A stretch of 64,000 nt of DNA from Cavia porcellus (Eukaryota > Chordata > Mammalia > Rodentia > Caviidae). The notes below the pieces were generated by a model, which searched no databases, was not told the DNA's origin, and saw only the letters and a program-made list of their open reading frames with translations. The stretch lies in assembly GCF_034190915.1 (NCBI RefSeq), contig NW_026947486.1, positions 99,429,123 through 99,493,122 of the forward strand, written 5' to 3'. The translations under genes were made by a program, and so were the position numbers. Shown here in pieces: positions 12,860-23,413 of this stretch. Every line of letters starts with the position of its first letter. The first letter of the stretch is position 1.

Positions 12860-13250
12860 TTTCCTATATTTCCATGTTTCAAGTGTTGTTCCAATGCTTC
12901 CCTTGGGCGTGTTGAAAGTCATTTCCTATGCCTTCAGCTCTTGGAACTGAATGGAGGTTTCTGAGCATGGTCCAGTCAGGCCCACTGCACCTCCCATGCC
13001 ACCTCTAGTGTTTCAGGAAGCTGGGTGGGCACCTAGCCACTGTGGCTGATGATCCAAAGCTCTCCTTGGGCAAGGACCAATGGGCGGGAACTCACTTCAT
13101 GTACTCTCAACTCCCCTTTTTAAAGAAGGTTGCTGGTTGTAATCTAATAGGGCCGTGAAACCTCCCATGCCTAGTCTAGTGTGGCTGGAAGCTGGGCAGG
13201 TCCTTGAGCACTGGGAGCAATGATCTTAAACTCTCCCTTAGCTCTCCCTG
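12860..13250 (-). repeat. L1-A 5'UTR with two ~171-bp monomers
   Basis: The block beginning CCTCCCATGCC occurs at 12,990 and again at 13,161, each followed by a TCTAGTGT...GGAAGCTGGG stretch and an AAACTCTCC/AAGCTCTCC-like stretch. This is a period of about 171 bp. Such tandem monomers act as internal promoters in mouse L1s. The monomer is unlike the 261-bp unit of L1-B. Confidence 0.65.
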
Positions 13251-13257
13251 GCCCATT

Positions 13258-13370
13258 TGGAATTTCTAATTTTAGCATTTTTCCGAATGTCAATTCTGAC
13301 ATACTTAGTGGTTGTACTAGTCTGAATTGCTACAGAAAACTTAGCAGTGCTCCTTTTTCCTCTATGATAT
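13258..13370 (-). mobile_element. Old L1 fragment, antisense, shared by both duplication copies
   Basis: Plus-strand TTTGGAATTTCTAATTTTAG, then a GCAGTGCTCC block. This is the antisense pattern of an L1 ORF2/3' region (compare 'ATTCCCAC..CAGTG') and is paralogous to 40,438-40,545. It predates the segmental duplication. Confidence 0.55.
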
Positions 13371-13385
13371 TTATATAACTGTTTG

Positions 13386-13388
13386 ATT

Positions 13389-13444
<56 letters not shown>

Positions 13445-13506
13445 TCATTGTTTCTTATTTTTTCCCCTTTGGCCAGGCAGGTCCTTGTGGTGCTGAGCTA
13501 AATCCT
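13386..13506 (-). mobile_element. Antisense ID-like SINE with (TTTC)n tail
   Basis: A clean (TTTC)n tract occupies about 13,388-13,446. The following plus-strand stretch at ~13,470-13,506 contains GGTGCTGAGCTAAATCCTGAG, which on the minus strand is CTCAGGATTTAGCTCAGCACC, an ID/tRNA-type head with the TTTAGCTCAG A-box block. The simple repeat would then be the expanded purine tail of the SINE. It is truncated. Confidence 0.55.
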
Positions 13507-16500
13507 GAGCCCCCATTCTTTGATTTCTTGATCATGGAAATTCTTTCTGCAGTATGAAGATTCACTGTTGTTTTAGTTTACAATTGTCTGCTGGGCAGGA
13601 GAGCTGAATACTTTTTGACATATTTATTGTCCATTAGAACATCTTTTGAGAAGTGTCTATTCAATGAAGTGGCTCTTTTTTAATCAAGTCTTCTATTTTG
13701 GGGTTCTAACTTTTTGATTTCTTTATATATTCTAAATTGTCATCCTGTGTAAGTCTGCTATGAAGCACAAATGTCTTTCTCTGCTCTTTGGGCTAAGTGT
13801 GTTCACCCAGCTTTCTGTCTCCCTGAAGAGAAGAGTGAATAATTGGTCCCACACGTACAGGTTCAGGACTGATACACTTGAATACATCTTTGTTTTCATC
13901 CACTGACTGCAAAGATTCAACAATGGAGTGATGGCTTTCTGAGGGCCAACTACTTGCAACTACTTAAGTGCCTAAAGCCCAAATTGGGGACTTCACAGTC
14001 ATGCCATACTTATTTGGATCCAATATCGTGGTCCATTATGGCAGATTTTTATCCATCTAGATAATGAAGTTTCAGAATTTGCTTTGTGTTGTGCTAAAAT
14101 CACCAAAACTTGGTTGGGCAAGTAGCCAAATTTGAGAAAGTACAAAAAAGCATGAAAATGGAATTGCATCAGTGACAAGATGGAGAACTCACTGCCTGTA
14201 AAACTGGAGAATCTGCTACAAGGTAAGGAAACTGTTCCACAAAAATACTCATTGACATCCATCTCCATCTTCAGCTCTCCAAATGTATCAAGAATGTCAC
14301 GTCCATCCACAGACCCTATGTACCAGGACTATCCACAGATCCTCTGTACTGGGACTGTCCAGAGACTTTGCCTTGAGCCTCCTTTGATATTAAGTTGAAA
14401 TTAACAAAAATTGAAACCTCTGTTCTTGGGCACATCTCAGCATTTAAGACCCTCATGCAGAGAAAAATGCAAGATTGAACTGCACTGTTCTGGCATTCTA
14501 TGGACATAGAAGCAGCTGGGATTCCAGGGAAGCCCTGGGCCTGACAGGAACCCTGCACTGTGTGTGCCTTCTCTGCTCACATACAGACCATCCAGCCATA
14601 AAGGCAACTGCTGAGGATGGAGTCTCTGGCCAGGTGGGAGGGAAGAGGCCCTTTAGAACCCCTTACTGAAACTAGCAGGAAGGGCTATATATACAGAAGA
14701 CAGAATTAACATGTCAAAGGACAAAGAGGTAAGAAGTGACAGTTTGAATCTCTTACAATGTTTCTTAAACTGAAATTTGAATTATGATACTATTCTAAAA
14801 ATTTACATTTACTTGAAATGAATAGAGAAGTTCTTCGTTTCATTTACCACATATCCTAGATTGGGAACACCTTGCAAAACATAATACAGCATTACTATCA
14901 GGATATTGAGATGTATAACTTCTTGGTAGACAACTATTTATCCGTACATTGATTTCTCCTTTTCATTAATTGCTTCACCTACAGTCCCTTTCACCCACCT
15001 CTCTCCTACTCCTTCCCCTATGAAGCACCCCTGGCAATCACAATTCCTTTCTTCCTTTCTATAAATTTGTCTTTTGAAGAACTTGAATACATGGAATTGC
15101 AAGCCATATAAAATTTTACAAATTATACTTTCCTTAACTCAGCATAATTTTGCTACAATAGTTTCACTGTACTAAAGTATTTATCATTCTGATTGCTAGA
15201 CTGTACTGCATGGTATGCATTAGCATGCTTATGAGCTTTTTGCCCATTGAAGAAAGTCTGAGTGTTTTTCAGCTTTTGGTTATGGCTTGTTCCTCAAAGC
15301 TGAACCAATTTCATGAGGATTTCAATGAACCAATCCTCATGAGGGTCCTACATTACACAAGAAGAGTTGTGCGAGTTATTTGCTACAATAAAAGTCTCCA
15401 ATAAGTCTGTTTCATTCTGTCCATTAACCATGCTAATTACTACCTCATAAACTAAGTGCAACAAATCTTTGGTGTGGGTATTCTGTTCTCCCCATTGTGT
15501 TACTGATTCCTACCTCTAATACCTCAAGCAGTGTTGTGGCTTTGAACACTTTTGACGTATTTTTAGTTCTGTTCAATAGCAATAATGCATTATGAAGTAC
15601 ACATAATATGACTACAGTTTTTGTAAAGTCAACTATTGAAACAGCAAGTTAAAAATTGCTTGCATTAGAAACTAATTGCTATGCTTTTGATCATCTTTTA
15701 TGACTTGTTCCATATTTTAAGTAACTTGAGTCATGATTGAGACAGGACACAACCCTTGAGGAATATAAAAGGAATAAAGGGAACAATGGCTAACGTACAA
15801 TATACATTAGAGATCTACAGTTCTTAGGTGAGTGGAACACTCATATACATGTGATACAACATTTGAATGGCAGACTTTGTTATTTAAGGTGTAGAGAAAT
15901 CAGGATCGGTGAAAGTAGGTTGACAACTGCAAAACTCTGCATTCCTAAAGGAACAATACAGATAATGTAATGTCCAAATTCCACCAATGTATTGTGCATT
16001 TTCTAAATGTAACTGAGGTATGTTTACAAATACCAGAACTACATCAATCCAGGGTTTACTGAATTACTTTAGCATGTGATAATGTACATCATTCAAGTTC
16101 AAATCAAGACGCTGTCAAGAAATCTAACAACATCCTGAACCATCAGCATTATCAAAGGGTTGTAACTATTACATGACTTCAAGTATCAGGTTAATTTCAA
16201 AGATAAGATTTCGTGAAATTTCATGCAAAGCACCAAAGTGAACTTCAAAAAATTTCCTTTGACTTCTCCTCTTGTATGTACATTGAGAATCCCCAAATGG
16301 ATGTGTAAGTACAAAGAAACAGGTACTTTTTGTGTATTACTCAAGGCAACATACAACACTTATACATTAGCACTGGTAACTACAGGGACATAAGCAAGGC
16401 TGGGTCCAGAGCCTAAAAAGGAAGTATAACATTGTAGCTGGGAATAAGATCTTAATTGGAACTGGATGCTACAACTGCTAAGCACTGACCAGGATATCTG

Positions 16501-17862
16501 TGGAGATGCCTTTATCCCTGTGAACTCCTCACACACAATGTTCAATGGGAAGCTTTTAAACACCCAAGCCAAAAATTCTGGGGCCAAGATAACTAAACTT
16601 CTTAGTCATAGTAAGATTAATAAGTCAGTTATGATGTCTGAATACAGTCTGTTGACTCCCATGTCAGGTTCCACTTACCTTTTTTCAGCTCTGAAGCAGG
16701 AATCACAGGGTTGTGGTGGCCAGTGTTAGGATAATATGAAGGACTGCAGTTCCATGGTTCTGAGGGCCTCTGTGCATCATCCTCACTCCTGTGAGACTCA
16801 AATAATCATGCTCTGAGACTCTGAGAGCTAGAATGAGATTAACACAGCACGAATTTTGTTTCTCAGATCATCTCTTCATTGATTTTCTGCGAGAGAAACC
16901 ACAGCAGTCTGAGAGGTAAATATCCTGACATTGTATGACAACTTTGAGACCATAGATTACCTCACACATCCAATAAATTCCAACTCCCCTTGTTTTGGAG
17001 GCAAGAAAGGGCAATAGTTTATGCAAACTGTTTGATTCATGCTACAGAGAGAAGTGGGTACAAGACAGGTTATAAATACAGATTTTATCATTCCAATTCT
17101 AACTCTATTTCATGCTGAGCAATTCCCATCGCCAATAGTGAGATGCAAACACTGAGAAGACAAAAGGTTTCTGTCCTTGACTTTTGCCTTGCTTTTAAGT
17201 GAATCAAATTAATGCTTCAGGCTGTTAAGGGTGGCTCCTTCACAATCATATTTGGCAGTGGGGCAGGCTTTGACCTACATGCCCAGCTGCTGTAGGTTGA
17301 ACTCCATTTTCCTCTGTTGGTGTCTGGTTTGGGGCATGCCAGGCAGAACTCAGGTGGTTATTGCCTCTTGCTCTGTGCAGTACCAGTATCCTGTAACATT
17401 GGCTGTTTCACCTGTGCAGACTAGTCAGAATTTGGTACTTGGCTTTAAGTCTCTGTTTGCATAACACATGCAATATTTTTTCTTTAATTCTGTCTTTCCT
17501 GTACTCAGAGAGCTAGGCAAATAAGTCACTACATTCACTAAACTTAGAATAAAGAGCAATATGGCCAAGGGAGCCAGGAGTCAACAACAGGTGTTGGGGG
17601 ATGAACATTTAGCACACTAATTACAGTGGACTCCAAAAGATACATCATCACATTCTTACAACATGCAGCACTGTCTCTCAGTCTGTCCATATGGAAATAT
17701 AAGTTTAGTAATTGAAACAAGGATTGCAAATCTGTCAATGCAGTACAAAAGATATGGATGTTACTGAGGCATGTACAGAGCACAAATGAAGAAATGACAT
17801 CAGTAGTATTGCAAAAGTGAACACACCCCAAGGCAACATCTCAGCAGGACTGCTGGTAGATA
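13507..17862. other. Duplicated DNA without a recognised gene
   Basis: This stretch is shared with 40,580-41,180 and 44,110-49,180. The short open frames do not correspond between the two copies, which argues against coding. It holds no repeat I can name. Confidence 0.45.

Positions 17863-17899
<37 letters not shown>
17863..17899 (+). repeat. (TG)n microsatellite
   Basis: An uninterrupted TG run. A diverged TCTGTCTCTTTTTGTCAGTG stretch sits at the paralogous point near 49,200, so expansion happened in copy 1 only. Confidence 0.95.
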
Positions 17900-17902
<3 letters not shown>

Positions 17903-18849
17903 CTCAATGCCTACTGTGATTCAAAGGGCAAACTCAGTTATAAAGGGAAAGGAATAGATGAGCTGGCTAGGTCCACATGTACACATCCTGGCACAGGTCA
18001 AATCTTGAGGTTCAGATGCAAAGCCAGGGTTTTTATAAAGTACAGAGAAATACAACCATTGGAGGATTAGAGAAACCTTACTGTCCAGCCCAGTGATCCA
18101 GTACCGAGTATTTATTTATCTGTGCCTGATCCATACTACTAAGGTGCATATTTCTGATAATGTGAGACTCCTTTACATATCACGGAAAATGGGGTAAACA
18201 AGATGAAGGATAAATATGAAATTTACTTATTTACATATATGAATGGTCAACTTCATGGCTAGTTTCAGCTTTTGGTGGGCTGTTACGGGCCCTTGCTAAA
18301 CTTATATTACTGTGTTTGTATGAGAGGGGTGTTTACTGGCATTACTAGATTCTTCTTTCACATCTTGTATATTTGCTGCTTCAACATTGGCAGTTGTGAT
18401 TTATAATATTCTCTGTGAACTTAGAATAGAGTTTGATGTGGATTTATGGTCCCAGAAGGCTCTAAGAACCAAATGGCTTGAGTTCCATATGCTAGGGACC
18501 ATTCATCCCAGGATATGGACATGGTCATGTGTCCTAAGTGTCCAAATTTTCCTCTAGCTCGAGAATCATTAAGAAGCTCTTAACATCTTCAATTTCTTCA
18601 AAATAAAGACAGAGAGGCTTGATGCAGGCAGTGCTTAGGCCAGGGTAAATCATGAAGACATAAGTATCCCTCATTCCTGATATTCTAAGAATTAAACCGA
18701 GTCCATCCCCAAGACCCAGCCCATGTCCATAAAACTGAACAACTTAGCAGGCAAAGAAACTGAGATGCCTTGATGTCCAAAGTTATGGAGTGTGTGACGC
18801 TCAATCATCATATGTATCTATGAACAGATTAAGAAATGTCTAGCACATT
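17900..18849. other. Duplicated DNA without a recognised gene
   Basis: Matches 49,215-49,945 and 50,690-50,920. The paralog carries an additional stretch of about 740 bp at 49,945-50,685 that is absent here. No coding signal. Confidence 0.45.
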
Positions 18850-19285
18850 AGTGCTGTTTACATTTCACATATGGTTCATCAGTCCTTCATAAAAGATCTT
18901 CTTTGCTCATAAAGTTGGTAACAGGCCTTTTTCCTACTTTATATTTCACAAAGTTCCATATCCTTCTCACACACAGAGAACTTACAAGTGTCTTAAGCAA
19001 GTGCTTTAATAAGAGACGGAGACTCTTCTGTGTGGAGAATATATGTCCTCACAGTAACCATGTGAAATGTATTATGCACTGCAGACATAATCAGTTCACA
19101 CTTTTGTCTAAGCAGTTTAGATTTTGATGTTTTCTGTACAGGTGTTCACATGTAAAATAAAGGCAAGAGTTTTTATTTCTTTCCAACACAGATGCCTATT
19201 TTCCACCAATTTCCCTCCTAATGAAGTGTTATGTTTCCTTCCTGCTTTGTACCTCTAGTACTTTTGGGCTGAAGGTCAGGTCCAA
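18850..19285 (+). repeat. Repeated module M, partial copy 1 (upstream of gene A)
   Basis: Carries the module blocks: ATTTCACATATGG, CATAAAGTTGG, GTGCTTTAATAAGAGA, then TTCCCTCC and TTGTACCTCT. The same order occurs at 21,690, 32,400, 50,930 and 53,800. See the finding on the module; its nature is unknown (LTR-like or gene-derived). Confidence 0.55.
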
Positions 19286-19739
19286 GCTTTATCCTCCCCC
19301 TTCTCCTGCCCTGATCACTTCCCTTGCACTTTGCCTTACTTGATGTGCTCCTACTCAGTGCAGAGGACAAGACCAGCCCTACACCTCAGCATGGTGCTGA
19401 CCACAAAGTAAACTATTGTAGGGAGAGGCACTTGAGAAGAATGGGACCCCTGAGTACTAGGTGTAGAGGACAGTGTGCAGTGATTGGCTCCACCTTGGTT
19501 CATCCTCCACCTGTATTGGCTACAGAGAGACAGACACTTCCTTGTCAGGAGCCACAGGTACCTGCAACTCTACCTTGAAAGTCAGGAACTCAGGAGGTCC
19601 CCTTAGGGGCCTGTCTTCCTTTGCTCTGTGGAGACCTAGGTGCCCTCAGTGCCAAAAGCAGAACCTCATTCAAAGACAATGCTCTCTCTGACCCAGGGGG
19701 TCTCCCTGGCCCTGAGGGTGGCATGCAAATTTCAGTGGG

Positions 19740-19967
19740 ACTCCGTCATTGGCTGGCGCCTAAGACTGAGGGCCAATCTGCGCATGCGCTGTGGGATCAT
19801 AGGCTGCATTGTGAATGGAATGTAGAAGTGTTTCTGGTGGCCTTCATTCTGTTAAAGGAACTCTGAGCCTGCGGTAGCGCTGAAAGCAGGGTGATAGCCT
19901 TAGAGACTGGTCAGGCTTGCAGGGTCCTGAAGATACCCAGGGAAGTGTCGAGGGAGGGGAGGGCAAT
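19740..19967 (+). promoter_or_regulatory. GC-rich promoter and 5'UTR of LAGE-like gene A
   Basis: An NRF1-type palindrome TGCGCATGCGC lies at 19,779-19,789. CCAAT boxes flank it: CCAAT at 19,773-19,777 and ATTGG at 19,748-19,752. There is no TATA box. The block is one of the few CpG-bearing patches in the window and sits about 180 bp before the first usable ATG. The paralogous block before gene C keeps the same arrangement (TGCGCAGGCGC at 51,910-51,920). NRF1 motifs are common in housekeeping and germ-cell promoters; use here is inferred. Confidence 0.65.
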
Positions 19968-20855
19968 ATGAGTACACAAGGGGGTCCTAGAGGAATTGGC
20001 CCCACTGGAGATAGGGGAGGGGCAGGAGCAAAAGGTGCCAGTGTCCGCGAGCGTCCAGAGAACAAGGGCCCTGCGCAGGAGCCAGAGTCTGGTGAACAGG
20101 CCTTAGCCTCACCTGGAGACTCAATTGAAGAAATGCAGGAGTTGTATCCTTCCTGAGGAACTGGCCAGAGGTGGCCCAGGACTGGCGGGACTGGGGAAGG
20201 GGGGTAAACAGGAGGCCCACGGGGACAGAAGAGGAGGAGGGAACCCCAGAGACTGGAGGACACAGGTTGGGGTGGGGCCCAGCTGCCAGGACGGGCAGAG
20301 GCCCAAAGAGACCCTGCAGGTTGTCCAGGTGGCCCCGGGGGAGAATGCAGCCTCGGTTACAGTAGCCTTAACCAGGTATCCATCAGCCACTACAAGGTGC
20401 CATTCCGCCATGCTGTGCATGCAGAGTTGGCTTGCCTCCACCTTGCCCTGATAGCAGAGCCCCCAAGGAGGGGAGTTTTCAGGGAGGTCACAGTGAGCGG
20501 CAATGAACTGAACATGTGAGTTGTGGGAAGCAGTGGGCTGCATGGAGCACAGCAGGTGTGTAGGGCTGAGGGTGCGTCAAGGGACCAGCACAGACCCCCA
20601 GCTGCACTCTGTGGAGAGGCCATGCTGTGTGCAGCCTGCTGGCGCCTGACTTGGGTAGAGGTGGGGAGCTCTAAACTATATGCTGAAGACTGACTGGAAG
20701 CCATGGGGCACACGAGCACGGGTGATGTGATTCTGTTTGTTCTTTCCTTTAGCCTGATAACTGCAGAAGATTCTGACCTTCTTGAGCTTTCTATTGCCTA
20801 CTTGATGGACCTGCTTTCAGCGGTGGTGCCCTTATTTGATAGTGTGGAACATTAG
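19968..20855 (+). CDS. LAGE3-like: LAGE3/CTAG-family protein, copy A (three exons)
   Basis: Proposed exons: 19,968-20,143, 20,387-20,515 and 20,753-20,855; about 135 residues. Exon 1 encodes a G-rich, disordered N-terminus (GPRGIGPTGDRGGAG), as in CTAG/LAGE proteins. Joining exons 1 and 2 gives MQEFHYKVPFRHAVHAELAC, which aligns with the EFYLAMPFATPMEAELARRS region of human CTAG1B. Exon 2 continues to REVTVSGNELN. Exon 3 gives ILITAEDSDLLELSIAYL and a stop at 20,853. This is the Pcc1-like fold. LAGE3 is the Pcc1-type subunit of KEOPS/EKC (t6A on ANN-decoding tRNAs). The ancestral start, still ATG in copy C (52,049), is TTG here at 19,917, so I start at the next in-frame ATG. The Pcc1-like part has no stop or frameshift. 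It could be a working retained paralog or a recent pseudogene. Confidence 0.78.
20144..20386 (+). other. U12-type (minor spliceosome) intron 1 of gene A
   Basis: The donor is GTATCCTTCC at 20,144. A branch-point block AGCCTTAAC ends at 20,372, with the acceptor AG at 20,385-20,386. The branch adenosine is about 15 nt from the acceptor, within the short range U12 introns require. The established consensus is RTATCCTTT and TTCCTTAAC. Removing it restores the CTAG-family reading frame (phase 2, GAG TT|C), and no normal U2 donor does so. The same signals are conserved in gene C. Confidence 0.75.
20516..20752 (+). other. U2-type intron 2 of gene A
   Basis: Donor AT|GTGAGT and acceptor TTTCCTTTAG|CC, phase 2, directly after the VTVSG-containing exon. 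If the intron were retained, the frame would stop at once (ATG TGA), so the long intron-retention isoform known for human CTAG2 is not possible here. Confidence 0.75.
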
Positions 20856-21033
20856 TTTCTGGACAAGCCTCAGCTGCAAAAGAGGATTCAGTTTTAGTCA
20901 TCTGTCCTCTAGCCCTAAGCAGTGCATTGCCTGCCTACTTCAGTGATTCCTCAGCTGCCCTGCCAATTGACTTGGGAGGGCTCTGTTTGTTCTCTGGACC
21001 CCTCTGCTGTACGTAAATGCTTGTTCTGCTGAA

Positions 21034-21039
21034 AATAAA
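21034..21039 (+). promoter_or_regulatory. Poly(A) signal of gene A
   Basis: AATAAA about 180 bp after the stop codon, followed by a GTGTCTCAGTCTGTTTTT GT/U-rich stretch. Conserved at 53,159 for gene C. Confidence 0.8.
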
Positions 21040-21267
21040 ATTAACTTGTATTCAGTGTCTCAGTCTGTTTTTATCAATGACTCTTCCAGTTTTCCTTCCA
21101 CTTATCCTTGGAAGAGGAAAGATTCTGGAGTTTCAGTAGACAAGGTTATTGAAAACAATTTAGGGAAGGGAAGAATATGACAATCAATTAAGTCTTGACT
21201 TTCACCATTAACCGTCCTCAGGATTTTGAATACATTTGCACTGGGTTGTGAGAACTGAGAATTCAAG

Positions 21268-21268
<1 letters not shown>

Positions 21269-21313
<45 letters not shown>
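21269..21313 (+). repeat. (TA)n microsatellite
   Basis: An uninterrupted TA run. The paralogous point in copy 2 (near 53,390) has no expansion. Confidence 0.95.
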
Positions 21314-21315
<2 letters not shown>

Positions 21316-22454
21316 GAATAGCAACTGCATAGATGCAATTTGTATTTACAAGTCTAAGATTTGTCTCTTCAGTTTTTCATGTGAATCAGATTAGTCTTGT
21401 TATAAAAACATTCAAAACATGTTATCAATGAAAGCTAAAAGATACACCACAGTGTAGTTATTGAACATCAGAACTTCTCAATCCCCTGCCTCATGGTCGG
21501 ATGCGAATTCACAGAGATTCCTATATGTAGGTCTCCTCAACAATGGTGTTTTGGTTAGTAGTGACTGCAGGTCACAGAAGTACTCATCTGCATAATGATT
21601 ACAATCTTTGAGGGAGTTCAAACATGCACATCACTTATCTTTTATGACTAGAGGTACTTTAACCACATAGAGGAAGGAGTCTCTCAAAGTTAGGTTTTTC
21701 CTCCCCAACCCCAACTGAAATGCAGGGTGGGGCCACTGTTTCCTTGCTGTCTACATTTCAAAGAGATGGCCTTGACAAAGATGTTCCATGGTCACCAAGG
21801 TGTCCAGAGGCCTTTTCCCTTCTTTCCCCTTCACAAAAGGTTTTATACCTCTGACATACAGTGAAGACATGTACAAGGTCCCCTAAGTAAGGGCTGTAGT
21901 AACAGGAGATGACTCATCTCAATGAAGAATTAATTTGCATGTGTCCTTATAGTGCCTCTGCAAAATACATTACAAACATATGCTGAAAACATGCAGAGCT
22001 CACAGTGCTTCTAAGGTGGAAAGATTCATCAGATTTTCTTTATAGGCAAGCAGGCCCAAATAAAGGCCCATGTTTTCCCTCCACATTCCTACCTGGAAGC
22101 CTTTTATTCACTGATTCTTCTCCTCAGCAGAGTTGTGTTTCCTTGCTGCTTGGTATCTCTGGAAGTTTCTGGCTGCATATCTCCTCCAACACTTATCCTT
22201 CACAGCTAGGATCCATGGCTGTGCTTGGGAATGTTTGATGAGTTGGTGAAGGCTTGATGTTTTTGACCATTTCTTTTTTGATGATGAACGGTGGAGATTC
22301 TAAGCAGGTCCAAGTGTAGAGAAATGTAGAGGAAAGACCTCGTGAGGGCCCTGCCAATTCCAGCTATAGGACTTGGCTATCTGTCCTCCTCATTTCTCTG
22401 AGTGGAGCACATCACTGATCACTTCTGTCCTGAGGAACTGGGCTGGCTTACTCT

Positions 22455-22600
22455 TTATCTGTTTGAGATGTAAGTGCTTTTCCAGCATCTACCATAGTTT
22501 CCTCCTGTGCTTGTTCTCATCTCTGCACTGCTGAATCTTCATATGTTCCCCCACTGACATTGGGTAGGGTTCTTTTTAGAGTTGTCTCTGGTTAGTCGCT
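22455..22600 (-). pseudogene. Decayed exon-like block on the minus strand (module copy 2)
   Basis: On the minus strand a good acceptor (GATGCTTTCACTTCAG) is followed by a frame with the core RIQQCRDENKHRRKLW. Compare RIQQTTDENKYVKKVW in the 54-kb copy. Here a stop follows LW and another indel precedes it. The gene of origin is not recognised. Confidence 0.45.
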
Positions 22601-22680
22601 CTGAAGTGAAAGCATCAGCTACCTTAACTTTGAATCATTTTCATGTTCGAAACTCTGGGCACTTTCTGCTTTATTTGTCT

Positions 22681-22796
22681 TTTGTCTCTGTCTCTGTCTC
22701 TGTCTCTGTCTCTGTCTCTGTCTCTGTCTCTCTCTCACTCTCTCTCTCTCTCTCTGCCTGCCTCTCTCTCTCTCTCTCTCTCTATGTCTCTGTCTT
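22681..22796 (+). repeat. (GTCTCT)n / (TC)n microsatellite
   Basis: GTCTCT hexamers grade into TC dinucleotides. Confidence 0.95.
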
Positions 22797-22960
22797 TTTC
22801 TCTCAGTCTCTCACTTCCTCCTTTTCTTTTATATGCTAAGAATTGAGTACAGGTCTTGTGCATGCTATGCACACAATCAATGAACTCTGTCCTTGGCAGA
22901 TCTTTATTCACCTAGTCTTTCCATGCTAATTACAGTATTTGCTGGAATTTCTGCTTTTCT

Positions 22961-23290
22961 CTTTCTTTTGCGGGGGTGGGGTGGGATTTGAGCCCTGAAG
23001 TTCTCTACTGTGATGGTTTTAGTGATGTCACCCAGAAAAAAATCCATGTGTCATATTTTAACCAATATATAAAAGACTTCTATGGTCAGATATAGAGAAT
23101 GAAAGGAATGCAAGTAAGGAGGGAGAAAAAAAGACAAAAAATGAATATAAAAGGTTAAGCAAACTTCAGCTCTGTTGATCTGAGGTAAATACAGTTAGTA
23201 CCAACATTGTAATATTGTGGCTGATAAACAACCAGTTTAATTTTTAATTTTGTTGCCCTAAGACAGTACCAACAACAACTCAAAATTATT
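22961..23290. other. No gene seen
   Basis: A short G-rich patch (GCGGGGGTGGGGTGGG at 22,970) might be the end of an antisense ID-like SINE. The rest is AT-rich. Confidence 0.35.
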
Positions 23291-23413
23291 TTAGAAAAGT
23301 GCAATAATATTAAGAGATTACCAACTTAGTATTAGAATTCTCACTTGACCCAGCTATTCCCTTTCTGAATATTTTCTTAGAAGAATTAAAAATATAATAC
23401 CCCAGAAATATAT
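23291..23413 (+). mobile_element. Old L1 fragment, sense, split by L1-B
   Basis: The text TTGACCCAGCTATTCCCTTT followed by CTTAGAAGAATTAAAAA is the usual 'TTGACCCAGCAATTCC' block of old mammalian L1 3' regions. It resumes beyond L1-B at 30,175 with ATTCATATCC. Confidence 0.6.
23401..23413 (+). repeat. Left target-site duplication of L1-B
   Basis: CCCAGAAATATAT, identical to 30,175-30,187 on the other side of the element. Confidence 0.88.

Larger units (their letters stand above)
7420..13250 (-). mobile_element. L1-A: decayed near-full-length LINE-1
   Basis: A minus-strand L1 of about 5.8 kb. Its 3' end is the T-run (plus strand) at 7,420-7,430 and its 5' end lies near 13,250. The order on the minus strand is 5'UTR (13,250-12,860), ORF1 remnant (12,859-11,806), ORF2 remnant (11,805-~8,020) and 3'UTR (~8,019-7,420). 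Both reading frames are full of stops and indels, so it cannot be autonomous. Its 5' end coincides, within the resolution I have by eye, with the left edge of the large segmental duplication at 13,258. I find no convincing target-site duplication. Confidence 0.88.
21690..22960 (+). repeat. Repeated module M, full copy 2
   Basis: Shares the order CATTTCAAAGAGATGGC, GGTCACCAAGGTGTC, CCTTTTCCCTTCTTTC, AATAAAGGCCCATG, TTCCTACCTGGAA, then the antisense exon-like block, with 32,400-33,480 and 53,800-54,880. The simple repeat at its right end lies at the same place as the TCTG/TCTA repeat of the 54-kb copy. Confidence 0.65.

Noticed and set aside
20125..20451. Plus-strand 108-codon frame crossing intron 1 of gene A
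   Set aside because: It is in a different phase from the family motif in exon 2 and is not preserved in gene C.
19844..20719. Minus-strand open frames over gene A (139, 140 and 109 codons)
   Set aside because: They are antisense to the GC-rich LAGE exons and introns. The paralogous minus-strand frames over gene C are not conserved in phase.
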